The translations under genes and the position numbers were made by a program. Positions 44,286-52,065 of a stretch of DNA of 64,000 nt are shown in pieces. This stretch comes from Candidatus Leptofilum gracile (GTDB lineage Bacteria > Chloroflexota > Anaerolineae > Promineifilales > Promineifilaceae), in the NCBI GenBank assembly GCA_016713825.1, contig JADJOJ010000001.1:372001-436000 (forward strand). The letters are read 5' to 3'. Under the pieces are notes generated by a model. The model saw nothing but the letters and a program-made list of their open reading frames with translations. It was not told the DNA's origin and ran no database searches. Positions within the stretch are counted from its first letter, which is position 1. The number at the start of each line of letters is the position of its first letter.

Positions 44286-44401
44286 GGGGCCACCTTTTGC
44301 AGGGGGAGGATGATTGGGTATTGATAGCAAAATGTGCGACGCACCCAAAGGCACGCCGCACATTTTTAGCTAACGGTTAATGCATCAAGTAAGGAGAGTA
44401 A

Positions 44402-45526
44402 TTACTGGCCATAACCTGTGGAGATAGATCCATCTAGCAAACCAGTATTAATTTCATCCAGCGTCGTTTTGATTTCGTCAGAGACAGTGCCATCAAAGTC
44501 GTGGAATGGGGCCAGCCCAACTTCACCAAAGAAGTTACCGCCGGGGAAGCCGCCGTCCTGAGACATTTTTGCCAGTTCAAACACACCGGGGGTGATCAGC
44601 TTCATGGCGCTAGAAACAAGGCAGCTGTGTGCTTCGGGAACGGTTTCCCACTGGTCGCTGTCCACACCAATGCAGAAGAGGCCGTCATTACCGGCAACTT
44701 CGATCAGCGCGCCGTTACCAGTTTTACCACCGGCACCAAAGATAACATCGGCACCCTGGCCAATGGCCTGGGCAGCGGTGCTGGCACCCCATTCGGGGTC
44801 GGTGAAGGCAACGTCCAAACCACCTGGATGATAGGTGGAGATGAAGGTAACATCAGGATTCACGTACAGGGCACCAGCTTCGTACCCTTCTTTAAAGGCG
44901 ACAACCGGGGGAACCAAATCGGTGCCTAAAACGGCCGCAATTGTGTTCGTCTCGGTGAGCATACCAGCCAGCGCACCAGCCAGGAAGCCCGCTTTGTCTT
45001 CATTGAACATCAAGCCCGTTACGTTGGCAACCGCCTCACCCTGGAACTGATCTACACCGATGAAGTCGATGTCCGGGTAGGTGGCGGCAGCTTCTAACGT
45101 GGCTTCACCCAAGGCAAACCCAACGGTTACGATGACGTCATAGCCTGCGTCGGCGAACAAGGCGATGTTGGCACCGTAATCTTTGGCGTCGCTGGTTTCG
45201 ATGTAATCAACCTGAGCGCCTAGCTCATCGGCAGCACGCTGCACGCCTTCCCAAGCGGACTGGTTGAAGGATTTGTCATCGATTTCGCCAACGTCTGTGA
45301 CGAGGCCGACGCAGAAGAGTTCTTCGCTGGAGCAATCTGCTTCGGCTTCTTCAGCTGGGGCTTCTTCTTCGGCGGTGTCTGCGGTGTCTGCGGTGTCACT
45401 GGTCGTGTCTTCGGCGGCTGTATCGGTCTCGTCGGCTGCTGGCTCATCGCCACTACCGCCACACGCTACCAGGGCCATTGCCAAAATAAGCAACAGGCTC
45501 AACAACCAAAACTTTGATTTTTGCAT
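44402..45526 (-). CDS. BMP-family nucleoside-binding lipoprotein
   Basis: A 374-residue substrate-binding lipoprotein starting at MQKSKFWLLSLLLILAMALVACGG, with lipobox LVAC and a GGAAGGAGAAC ribosome-binding site. An acidic Asp/Glu/Thr-rich linker covers about residues 25-65. The mature domain shows VGLVTDVGEIDDKSFNQSAWEGVQRAADELGA, GYDVIVTVGFALGEATLEAAATYPDIDFIGVDQF and DVIFGAGGKTGNGALIEV, the BMP/PnrA/TmpC family. It heads the importer operon; transcription likely begins at the promoter at 45607-45635. Confidence 0.93.
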   Translation of the reverse strand: MQKSKFWLLSLLLILAMALVACGGSGDEPAADETDTAAEDTTSDTADTADTAEEEAPAEEAEADCSSEELFCVGLVTDVGEIDDKSFNQSAWEGVQRAADELGAQVDYIETSDAKDYGANIALFADAGYDVIVTVGFALGEATLEAAATYPDIDFIGVDQFQGEAVANVTGLMFNEDKAGFLAGALAGMLTETNTIAAVLGTDLVPPVVAFKEGYEAGALYVNPDVTFISTYHPGGLDVAFTDPEWGASTAAQAIGQGADVIFGAGGKTGNGALIEVAGNDGLFCIGVDSDQWETVPEAHSCLVSSAMKLITPGVFELAKMSQDGGFPGGNFFGEVGLAPFHDFDGTVSDEIKTTLDEINTGLLDGSISTGYGQ

Positions 45527-45564
45527 TTTGTTCTCCTTCCTTATCAAAAGAAACTTTTGCAATT

Positions 45565-45635
45565 GACAGAGCGAAAAACTCTGTCTTATCCGGTAAAAGT
45601 GATGAGATTATAGTGGTAAGCGATATTGAGGGCAA
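45565..45635 (-). promoter_or_regulatory. Promoter and leader hairpin of the BMP importer operon
   Basis: On the minus strand TTGCCC (45635-45630), a 17-bp spacer and a perfect TATAAT (45612-45607). The leader then folds into GACAGAG...CTCTGTC (45585-45565). The leader hairpin has no T-run and does not match a purine riboswitch that could be recognised by eye. Confidence 0.65.
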
Positions 45636-45638
45636 CAG

Positions 45639-46775
45639 TCAGGCACGGCCGTTCCGCCGGTTTTTGCGTAATTTTTTACCGGTTTTGCGGCGGGGCGGCT
45701 GTTTAGAGGGAGCTGTCTGGGGGGGTAACGGCCGTTTTTTTACCGATTCCCCTTGTGGCAGCGGCGAGATAATCCCCAAAAACTCGTTGATCTTCTGCAA
45801 AAGATTGCCCAACTTGCGGTTGCCTTGCAGCCGAGGATGGGCTTGCAGCATCTCCCGGTACAGGCTGAACCAAAGCTGGAAGTCGGCGCGACGGCCGTAT
45901 CGATCCATCGACCCCTCGCGGCGAAACTGCCACGGCTTGAAGCCCGTGTAGTGCAGGCCGTACAGCACGTCCAAATTGGGGTAACCGTTCAGGCTGTGGA
46001 AGCGCAAATCAATATTGGTCCAGCGGCCAGAGTAACGCAGCGTCAGGTACTGCATCTCTGGCCAGTCGAAGGCGTCGCTGACCAGCGGCTCCATTTCTGG
46101 CGATTGAATGTCCTGCATGATGGCGTTGAACTCGGCGAGAGACGGTTCCAGAACCAACAATGAGCTGATGACGCCCATGTTGCTGGGGTCGCTGGCGACG
46201 CAGTCGGTGATTTCGGCCGGGATCGGTTGGCCGTGCGGGCAGTTGGCGTAAATCTGGTGCCAGTGCCAGGTACCGTCCTGGGCTACGCTGTCGGGGATAA
46301 TAAAGTTGCCGTCCTCGCCCCACTCCATGACGTGGGTTTTGCGCTCGTTGATGGTTCCGGCGGGCGTGGGCAGGGTGAACAGATGGTCGTAATGGCGCAG
46401 CGGCAGCAGGTCGGCATCCAGCAGGGCGATTTTGTCGTAGCGGTGCCCCAGATCGCCATCGGCCCCCAGGCGGAGGGCGTGCAGGCGGGTGAAGACGTAA
46501 GGGAGATACGGCCGTTTGCCCACCCGCGCATGGGGTACAAAAATCTTCTCGACGTCAATCACAAAATCATACAACTGGGCCAACGCCTGCCGCGCCGGAC
46601 GGCTGATTTCTTCCGTCACCATGCAAATCAAATCCGCTTCCGTTTTTTGGCGGCGCAAGCCGTGGGCCAGCAGCAGCACGCCGGGCAGGTAGCTGTCGTT
46701 GAGCATGAGGAAGGTGACAAAGGCGTGGTGGGAACGGCCGTTGGGCTGGCGCATGGGGGTGGGTTTAGGAAACAT
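45639..46775 (-). CDS. GT8 glycogenin-like glycosyltransferase
   Basis: A 378-residue protein of the glycogenin/galactinol synthase-like GT8 class. FVTFLMLNDSYLPGVLLLAHGLRRQKTEADLICMVTE is the nucleotide-binding start. The metal-binding DxD is in YDKIALLDADLLPLRHYD, and the sugar-binding His motif is GLHYTGFKPWQ. The last 40 residues are very Lys/Arg-rich. Bacterial members of this class are uncommon and mostly uncharacterised. Product and acceptor are not known. Confidence 0.85.
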   Translation of the reverse strand: MFPKPTPMRQPNGRSHHAFVTFLMLNDSYLPGVLLLAHGLRRQKTEADLICMVTEEISRPARQALAQLYDFVIDVEKIFVPHARVGKRPYLPYVFTRLHALRLGADGDLGHRYDKIALLDADLLPLRHYDHLFTLPTPAGTINERKTHVMEWGEDGNFIIPDSVAQDGTWHWHQIYANCPHGQPIPAEITDCVASDPSNMGVISSLLVLEPSLAEFNAIMQDIQSPEMEPLVSDAFDWPEMQYLTLRYSGRWTNIDLRFHSLNGYPNLDVLYGLHYTGFKPWQFRREGSMDRYGRRADFQLWFSLYREMLQAHPRLQGNRKLGNLLQKINEFLGIISPLPQGESVKKRPLPPQTAPSKQPPRRKTGKKLRKNRRNGRA

Positions 46776-46805
46776 GGGGCATATCCTACCGAATAAATGC
46801 TGAAT

Positions 46806-46885
46806 GAAACAAGAAAATCAAAGATTTCGCAGATTAAGCAGATTTTCAAATCTTGTTAATCTGTGTCATCTGCTGATAAAAATCT
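46806..46885. repeat. GCAGATT-type imperfect inverted repeat
   Basis: ATTTCGCAGATTAAGCAGAT faces AATCTTGTTAATCTGTGTCA and TCTGCTGATAAAAATC, giving an imperfect hairpin between the GT8 gene and the toxin gene. Related to the CGCGGAT family. Confidence 0.5.
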
Positions 46886-46922
46886 TTTTGGTTCTAGCTT
46901 GTCCAAGTTTGGAGATTAGAGG

Positions 46923-47195
46923 TTATTTGAACAGGTCTGCGTGGCTACCGGTTCGGGCCAGTTGCAGTTCGTTCTCTTCAACGCGGTAAATGAGCAGCCA
47001 ATATGGTTGGATGTGGCATTCGCGGAACCCTTTCCAGTTGCCAATGAGGGCATCGTCCCGGTAAGCGTCGGCCAATGGGTCTTGGGCAACAAGCTGCCGG
47101 ATGACCGTTTGCAACTTTGCCAGGTCTGCGCCTTGCCGCTTGAGCCGCTTCACATCCCGCCGAAAGCGGATAGATTGCCGAATGGTGAGAGACAT
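46923..47195 (-). CDS. YafQ-family type II toxin (mRNA interferase)
   Basis: A 90-residue RelE-superfamily toxin of the YafQ type, predicted to cut mRNA on the ribosome. RFRRDVKRLKRQGADLAKLQTVIRQLVAQDPL, IGNWKGFRECHIQPYWLLIYR and the C-terminal LARTGSHADLFK, which holds the catalytic-position His of YafQ, are all present. It follows its antitoxin by 9 bp on the minus strand, in antitoxin-toxin order. Confidence 0.92.
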   Translation of the reverse strand: MSLTIRQSIRFRRDVKRLKRQGADLAKLQTVIRQLVAQDPLADAYRDDALIGNWKGFRECHIQPYWLLIYRVEENELQLARTGSHADLFK

Positions 47196-47204
47196 GGGTT
47201 ACCG

Positions 47205-47459
47205 CTACCAGTCTGCAAATAAATCTTCGGCCGTTTGGAACTGCTCACCACCGCCATCTTCCAGTTCCAAAATGGCGGCTGCGGTTTCAGCATTGGGCAT
47301 TTTGGCCGATGGCTGAAAAGGCAGCCCACCGCTGTTTACCGCCTGCATCAAAAAGACGCGAATCGCCTCGGCAGTGGTCATGCCGATGGCGTTGAAAACG
47401 GCTTCGGCCTCCTCTTTTAATTCCGGGCTCACCCGCGCCTGAATGGTTACGTTAGACAT
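47205..47459 (-). CDS. RelB/DinJ-family antitoxin
   Basis: An 84-residue ribbon-helix-helix antitoxin. The N-terminus SNVTIQARVSPELKEEAEAVFNAIGMTTAEAIRVFLMQAV is the RelB/DinJ DNA-binding and dimer region; the C-terminal part wraps the toxin. It should neutralise the YafQ-like toxin downstream and repress the shared promoter at 47492-47521, near which TGCAAAT-type repeats could be its operator. A GGAG site lies before the ATG. Confidence 0.92.
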   Translation of the reverse strand: MSNVTIQARVSPELKEEAEAVFNAIGMTTAEAIRVFLMQAVNSGGLPFQPSAKMPNAETAAAILELEDGGGEQFQTAEDLFADW

Positions 47460-47491
47460 GATTTATTCTCCAAGAGCAAAAGATTGCCTGC

Positions 47492-47521
47492 ATTATAATT
47501 GCAAATAACTGCAAATCGCAA
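47492..47521 (-). promoter_or_regulatory. Promoter of the antitoxin-toxin operon
   Basis: On the minus strand TTGCGA (47521-47516), an 18-bp spacer and perfect TATAAT (47497-47492). The spacer holds repeated TTTGCA units, a plausible antitoxin-binding site. Confidence 0.65.
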
Positions 47522-47604
47522 TGGTTTGATTAGATTTGGCTAACAATCTGGCCGTAAAAAAATTATAGAATTCTGAACAAAGCGCATTTAACCAGTGACG
47601 GTAG

Positions 47605-47633
47605 TTGACAAAATGGGGGGGGGGGGATATAAA
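47605..47633 (+). promoter_or_regulatory. Near-consensus promoter with a G12 tract in its spacer
   Basis: TTGACA at 47605-47610 and TATAAA at 47628-47633 are separated by exactly 17 bp, made of AAAT, twelve G (47615-47626) and A. Change in G number would alter the spacer and thus promoter strength, the classic design of a phase-variable promoter. It drives the regulator gene at 47707. Confidence 0.75.
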
Positions 47634-47706
47634 ATTTTGCAATTGTTCTAGATTTTCCCCATCATGCCAACATAACAGCCTTTAGTTTGGTCAGGAGAGA
47701 GCCTCT

Positions 47707-48330
47707 GTGCGTGAGACGATTCGTGTGCTGTTAGTTGATGACAACAAATTGACGTGTACGGCCGTTCGCGCCGTCCTTTTAGGCGCAGTAGACATCCTGC
47801 TACTTGATGAAATTGCCACCCCCACGGCTCTCCATCAACTTTGCACCCAGTATAAACCAGACATTTTACTGCTTTCGCTTGAGATGGTAAGGAAGTTCCC
47901 TTTAGCCACTGAAACTATTTGCTCAGAAGCTAAAATTCTTTTGCTGGTAACAAACTGTACGGGTACATTTCGGTCCGAATTAGTTGGAGACAGTATATTG
48001 GGCTGCTTGGTGCGGGAGCAAATCCCTGATGAGCTGATCCCGGCCATTCGCGGCACCATGGCGGGCATTCGCTGCTACAGTCAATCGGTTGCTCAACTGC
48101 TTTCTCAATTGCCACACGAGTCAGCATCTGGAGGTATAGAAAATCTGACACCAAGAGAAAAAATAGTGCTGGGTTTGTTAACTAATGGGTTAACCAACAA
48201 GCAAATTGATTTACAGTTACAGATTGCATCATCTACCGTTGAATTTCATATAGGTAATATCTTCAAGAAGATAGGGGTAGGTTCACGGACAGAAGCGGCT
48301 ATCTGGACTAAAACAAACCACCTCATTTAA
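47707..48330 (+). CDS. LuxR-type regulator with a receiver-like domain lacking the phospho-acceptor Asp
   Basis: A 207-residue NarL/LuxR-type regulator with a GTG start and a TCAGGAGAG site upstream. The N-terminus IRVLLVDDNKLTCTAVRAVLL is receiver-like, but the position of the phosphorylated Asp reads DILLLSLEM (Ser), and the usual switch Lys is not evident, so control by phosphorylation is unlikely. The C-terminal helix-turn-helix is complete: NLTPREKIVLGLLTNGLTNKQIDLQLQIASSTVEFHIGNIFKKIGVGSRTEAA. It is the first gene of an A+T-rich cassette and probably regulates it, perhaps via the repeats at 48362-48396. Confidence 0.88.
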   Translation: MRETIRVLLVDDNKLTCTAVRAVLLGAVDILLLDEIATPTALHQLCTQYKPDILLLSLEMVRKFPLATETICSEAKILLLVTNCTGTFRSELVGDSILGCLVREQIPDELIPAIRGTMAGIRCYSQSVAQLLSQLPHESASGGIENLTPREKIVLGLLTNGLTNKQIDLQLQIASSTVEFHIGNIFKKIGVGSRTEAAIWTKTNHLI

Positions 48331-48361
48331 TCCATATTATTCAACACAGTACCGACCTAAT

Positions 48362-48396
48362 GATTTTCATAGTTGATCCTGTGGATTTCCATAGTT
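48362..48396 (+). promoter_or_regulatory. Direct repeats, 22-bp period, before the redoxin-peptide genes
   Basis: GATTTTCATAGTT (48362-48374) and GATTTCCATAGTT (48384-48396) differ at one base and start 22 bp apart, two helical turns. Only weak -35/-10 candidates follow (for example TATTAT near 48448), as expected for an activator-dependent promoter. The likely binder is the regulator encoded just upstream. Confidence 0.55.
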
Positions 48397-48508
48397 TACC
48401 AACCCTTAAACTTCGGTTTATCCTAGTCTTAAGTTTTGATAATCTATTATCTCCGCAAGCAGAAAAAAGATGTAAACAATACCCTACAATCTTAAGGAGT
48501 TTGAACCG

Positions 48509-49081
48509 ATGCAGGAGCAAAAATCTGGTGTTTCAAACCTGAAAAATTTATTGTTTACTATATTGGGCATTCAGGCATTGGTGATTTCAGCCATAATTTT
48601 GCTCTTCATTCAGATTTACCAAATTCGACAAAACTTCGGCATTTTTGTGGGTGACCCCCAAGATGGACTAACCTTAACTGGTTTAGAATCTGAAACACAA
48701 GCCCCAGCATTCCAATTGATGGACACTAATGAGCATTTAGTATCTTTAGCCAGCTTTCAAGGGAATGAGGTATTGCTCGTCTTTACATGGACTGAATGCA
48801 TTTATTGTGAGCAAATGTATCCATACCTCCAGCAATTTGACGAGGAGGATGATGAAATTCAGGTCATTATGATTTCTAGAGGTTCACAGGAAAGAACAAT
48901 ACAAATACGAGAGGAACAAGGCTTTGAGTTCCCCGTACTGTTCTCTGACGAAACCATCCTAACTGATTATGCTGTTCCTGGAACGCCATTCTTTTATCTT
49001 ATCGATAAAGAAGGACAAATTAGTCGTTCTGGTGTCAATAATTCACTAGAACAAATTTTGGCAATGGTAAGTGAAAACTAA
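48509..49081 (+). CDS. Membrane-anchored redoxin (thioredoxin-like, CIYC) of a Cys-rich peptide cassette
   Basis: A 190-residue protein with an N-terminal membrane helix (LLFTILGIQALVISAIILLFIQIYQI, about residues 14-40) and an outside AhpC/TSA-thioredoxin-like domain. The active site is FTWTECIYCEQMYPYLQQF (CxxC) and the cis-Pro stretch is AVPGTPFFYLIDKEG. It resembles MauD/ResA-type proteins. CTTAAGGAG upstream supports the start. The next gene, 23 bp later, encodes a 10-Cys exported peptide, so this redoxin most likely forms or shuffles its disulfides. That is inference from position. Confidence 0.85.
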   Translation: MQEQKSGVSNLKNLLFTILGIQALVISAIILLFIQIYQIRQNFGIFVGDPQDGLTLTGLESETQAPAFQLMDTNEHLVSLASFQGNEVLLVFTWTECIYCEQMYPYLQQFDEEDDEIQVIMISRGSQERTIQIREEQGFEFPVLFSDETILTDYAVPGTPFFYLIDKEGQISRSGVNNSLEQILAMVSEN

Positions 49082-49104
49082 CATAAGGAGATAAGGAGGA
49101 TATA

Positions 49105-49413
49105 ATGATTGAGTCCAAAACCCAAAAACGAATCACGATAAGTGTTCGATTGATGTTGCTTGTAAGTCTCGCTTTACTAACTTTAGGGATTATTTCGGTA
49201 CAGCCAGTTCATGCAGCAAGCCCTTGTTATCCTGGTACTGCCTGTTGTGTCACAAGTACCCAGTGTGGGTGGTGCCACTCTAATTGGTGCCCCGGTGGTA
49301 TAGGAGTATTGTATAATGGAAATTTAAAAGTTTGCTATGACAAAAACGGTAACCAAACAAGTGTTACTGGTAGTTGTAGCTGGGCACCTTGTGGGATTGG
49401 CAGCTGCAATTAA
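49105..49413 (+). CDS. Secreted cysteine-rich peptide, unknown family
   Basis: A 102-residue precursor. A Sec signal peptide (RLMLLVSLALLTLGIISV) ends at PVHA with cleavage expected before ASPCYPG. The mature part of about 65 residues has 10 Cys (ACC, QCGWC, NWC, VCYD, GSC, APC, GSC and SPC), enough for five disulfides, plus three Trp, several Gly and few charges. There is no double-glycine leader. It could be a bacteriocin-like toxin, a signal, or a small cofactor-bearing subunit; the Cys/Trp richness is faintly like methylamine dehydrogenase light chain, without clear homology. AAGGAGGATATA lies before the ATG. Confidence 0.8.
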   Translation: MIESKTQKRITISVRLMLLVSLALLTLGIISVQPVHAASPCYPGTACCVTSTQCGWCHSNWCPGGIGVLYNGNLKVCYDKNGNQTSVTGSCSWAPCGIGSCN

Positions 49414-49450
49414 AATAGCAAATCAGAGTCAATCTTAAACGTATCAAAGA

Positions 49451-49476
49451 AAAGGCTGAGCACATCAGCCTTTTTT
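49451..49476 (+). terminator. Rho-independent terminator after the peptide gene
   Basis: AAAGGCTGA (49451-49459), 5-nt loop, TCAGCCTTT (49465-49473) and a T-run to 49476. It separates regulated redoxin-peptide transcription from the exporter genes. Confidence 0.85.
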
Positions 49477-49574
49477 GTCTTCCTAATTTTTCTGAATTTA
49501 TCTGTGTGAAACTTTGCACAAAATTTCTGGTTCAATTATTTAGAAATAACTCTAACAGTGACCGCCTTTTGTGT

Positions 49575-51164
49575 ATGAAAACATTACTATTGGAAAAAAT
49601 ACACATAGACAAATTGCTAATTAATTGGAGAATTATCGGTTTTTCCCCAATTGTCCTTTGCTTAACTTTGTTTTGCGGATTAGGAATAATAGTTTTATTA
49701 GATACAAATATGACCCTGGAAACTTTTTATGTGTTTTTAGGCATTTTAGTTTCCTTTTCCTCGATTATTCTTACCGCGAATAGTTTCAAACCAGAAAAAA
49801 CTGAAATAGTAGAGTTTCATTTGCCTTTGCCACGGCGATATTCTGATCATATTGTCAATGTAGTTCTTATTAAGTTGGTATTTATATTTGTTTTAGCCTT
49901 GTTTGTCGGTGCAATTATTACAATACTGAGGCCAAAAACGCTCAACCCCATATTAGGATGGGGATTTATTTTTAACGTGTTCTCAGTGACAATACTTTTT
50001 GGTAGTATAGGTTTATGGGGAACAGTAGCGGGCAAAAATTCCATGGTGGGTCAAGTTGTTGGACTCCTATGCTTTATGATCCTAATTGTAAGCAATGTAC
50101 CTGAACTGCTGTTCGTTATCTACCCATTTAACATAAATCGAATTACAGAAACGCCTTTTCTTTGGTTTTTTTTCCGGTTGTTTTTCAGTTTGGCTGGGAT
50201 AGGGATTTTTATAAAAAGTCTTCGTGGGGTTGAAGATACGAATCGACTGCTTACGGGTAGTCATCACGCGCGGCTAACATCTAATAAAAAGGGAGTAGAT
50301 AAGAGCCAAAGAGGTTATTGGAAGCCATCCTGGAAACGAGAAAACGCGATTCAACTAAATGTACCCCGATTTGTCTCACTTGCTGCCTACGATGCACTTA
50401 TTGCTGTATTCAATGGAACTTTACCTATTTATATGCTCAGTATTGTTTTCTTTTTTAACTTAGTCTTGCTTAAAGACGTTACAGCAATCACACATCTACC
50501 ACCGGCCTATATAACCTCTACGGGATACTCTTTGTTATTCTCTTTTTTCCTGATACCAGGCCTTGCATTTATTGTGAGCAATTTTGTCTCAGCTGAAAGG
50601 AGAAATAATTTAGATGATTTAGTTCTCACAAATCTATCTCCAAAAGAATATTTATTTCTAAAGATTATGGGGGCAACGACCGTTACACTATTTATTTTTT
50701 TAGTGGGTAGCTTGCCTGTACTACTTCACCTCATATACGTTGCTTTTACAGCCTCAACTTCTTTCTTGTTTGCCTTTCTTGCAATAGTTACCTTAGGTAT
50801 TGTTCCTACAGTTTTTTATATTATTGCAATGACAATTTTGATTGGGGCCATGTTGCCTGAGCGGTTTTTACTGGCAGGGCGCGGTTTATTCGTGTTGTTA
50901 GGATTTGTTTTAATCGGTGTTTCCTTTGTTAATATTCCTATTAATTTTATCTTCCCAACCGGAATAATGGCAGTCAATACGCTCACCTCTTGGTTGCAAG
51001 AAATCGAGAATATTACTATTGAATATTCGACGCCGATATTGACAATTATTTCTCCTCATTTATTGTGGGTGCCTGTTATAAGTCAGTTGATTCAAGTGAT
51101 ATTGTGTTGGCTTTTGGCGAGTAAGATTATTGATAAATATGGTGTGGAAAAGTTGAAGGGCTGA
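49575..51164 (+). CDS. ABC-2-type exporter permease of the peptide cassette
   Basis: A 529-residue membrane protein from ATG 49575; an in-frame GTG at 49506 would add 23 residues, and neither start has a clear ribosome-binding site. About twelve hydrophobic segments fall in two halves joined by a basic loop near residues 240-270 (NRLLTGSHHARLTSNKKGVDKS). The second half has the ABC-2 pattern FIVSNFVSAERRNNLDDLVLTNLSPKEYLFLKIMGATTVTLF. It works with the ATPase encoded 10 bp downstream. Cargo is unknown; because the peptide has a Sec signal, the pump may give immunity or export something else. Confidence 0.82.
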   Translation: MKTLLLEKIHIDKLLINWRIIGFSPIVLCLTLFCGLGIIVLLDTNMTLETFYVFLGILVSFSSIILTANSFKPEKTEIVEFHLPLPRRYSDHIVNVVLIKLVFIFVLALFVGAIITILRPKTLNPILGWGFIFNVFSVTILFGSIGLWGTVAGKNSMVGQVVGLLCFMILIVSNVPELLFVIYPFNINRITETPFLWFFFRLFFSLAGIGIFIKSLRGVEDTNRLLTGSHHARLTSNKKGVDKSQRGYWKPSWKRENAIQLNVPRFVSLAAYDALIAVFNGTLPIYMLSIVFFFNLVLLKDVTAITHLPPAYITSTGYSLLFSFFLIPGLAFIVSNFVSAERRNNLDDLVLTNLSPKEYLFLKIMGATTVTLFIFLVGSLPVLLHLIYVAFTASTSFLFAFLAIVTLGIVPTVFYIIAMTILIGAMLPERFLLAGRGLFVLLGFVLIGVSFVNIPINFIFPTGIMAVNTLTSWLQEIENITIEYSTPILTIISPHLLWVPVISQLIQVILCWLLASKIIDKYGVEKLKG

Positions 51165-51174
51165 AATACACAAA

Positions 51175-52065
51175 ATGATTCAAATAAATGAAGTTAGCAA
51201 AGTTTATGATAATCATAAGAAGGCAATTGATAATTTAACTTTATCAATTGATAAAGGGAAATTTGGATTGGTTGGGCCAAATGGAGCTGGGAAAACCACG
51301 TTAATGAGAATGTTAGCAACATTAATCAAGCCGACTTCGGGACAAATAACCATCTTTGACCGCCGTATAGACGAAAAGGATGAAATTCGTCAAATGCTTG
51401 GATATTTGCCACAACATGTTGGATTTCATGAAAATTTAACCGTGGAACAAGAACTGGATTTTTTTGCAACTATGAAACATATCGTTGCTAAGAAAGACCG
51501 GCAGCGACAATTAGACGTTGTTCTTGAATATGTTAATCTGAATGAAGTAAGAAAAGAACGGATTAAAACACTATCTGGTGGGATGAAGCGGCGACTAGGT
51601 ATCGCAATCACAATGTTGAACAATCCGCGATTGCTTATAATTGACGAGCCAACAGCAGGACTTGATCCAGAAGAACGTATCCGGTTTCGCAATTTATTGA
51701 TTCGCTTGGGAGAAGACCAAATTGTTTTACTCTCGACCCATATAATCGAAGATATAAGCAAAGTTTGTAATTTACTAGCAATCATTGACAAGGGTCAGTT
51801 AGCTTTTCACGGAACCACTATTGAGTTATTGTCTCAAGCGAAAGAAGCTACTTGGGCAATACCTTCAAACGAGGTATCGTCTTTGCTGTCAAACGATTTT
51901 GTTGCTTCACGAATCGTAGAAGATGAAGTGAAATCAATTGTACTTTCTGATTCAAAACCTACTCCTAATGCCCAGCTTATAACACCCCATATGGAAGATG
52001 CTTATTTATGGGTGCTTCATAAAGGGGGTAAGGCATGTGGAGAAGAAGGTAAAAAGAATCTCTAA
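51175..52065 (+). CDS. ABC exporter ATPase of the peptide cassette
   Basis: A 296-residue ATPase. Walker A is LVGPNGAGKTTLMRMLATLIKP, Q-loop YLPQHVGFHENLTV, signature LSGGMKRRLGIAITM, Walker B LLIIDEPTAGLDPEE, switch LLSTHIIEDISKVCNLL. All ATPase motifs are intact, in the DrrA/BcrA-like class used by antibiotic and lantibiotic-immunity exporters. It follows the permease by 10 bp. Its 3' end overlaps the convergent GH1 gene by 4 bp, marking the right edge of the A+T-rich cassette. Confidence 0.88.
   Translation: MIQINEVSKVYDNHKKAIDNLTLSIDKGKFGLVGPNGAGKTTLMRMLATLIKPTSGQITIFDRRIDEKDEIRQMLGYLPQHVGFHENLTVEQELDFFATMKHIVAKKDRQRQLDVVLEYVNLNEVRKERIKTLSGGMKRRLGIAITMLNNPRLLIIDEPTAGLDPEERIRFRNLLIRLGEDQIVLLSTHIIEDISKVCNLLAIIDKGQLAFHGTTIELLSQAKEATWAIPSNEVSSLLSNDFVASRIVEDEVKSIVLSDSKPTPNAQLITPHMEDAYLWVLHKGGKACGEEGKKNL

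Noticed and set aside
45565..45585. Purine riboswitch in the leader of the nucleoside importer
   Set aside because: A single short hairpin without the conserved three-way junction pattern.
48360..48542. 60-codon frame between the regulator and the redoxin
   Set aside because: No ribosome-binding site, and it overlaps the redoxin start and the direct repeats; more likely a regulatory region.
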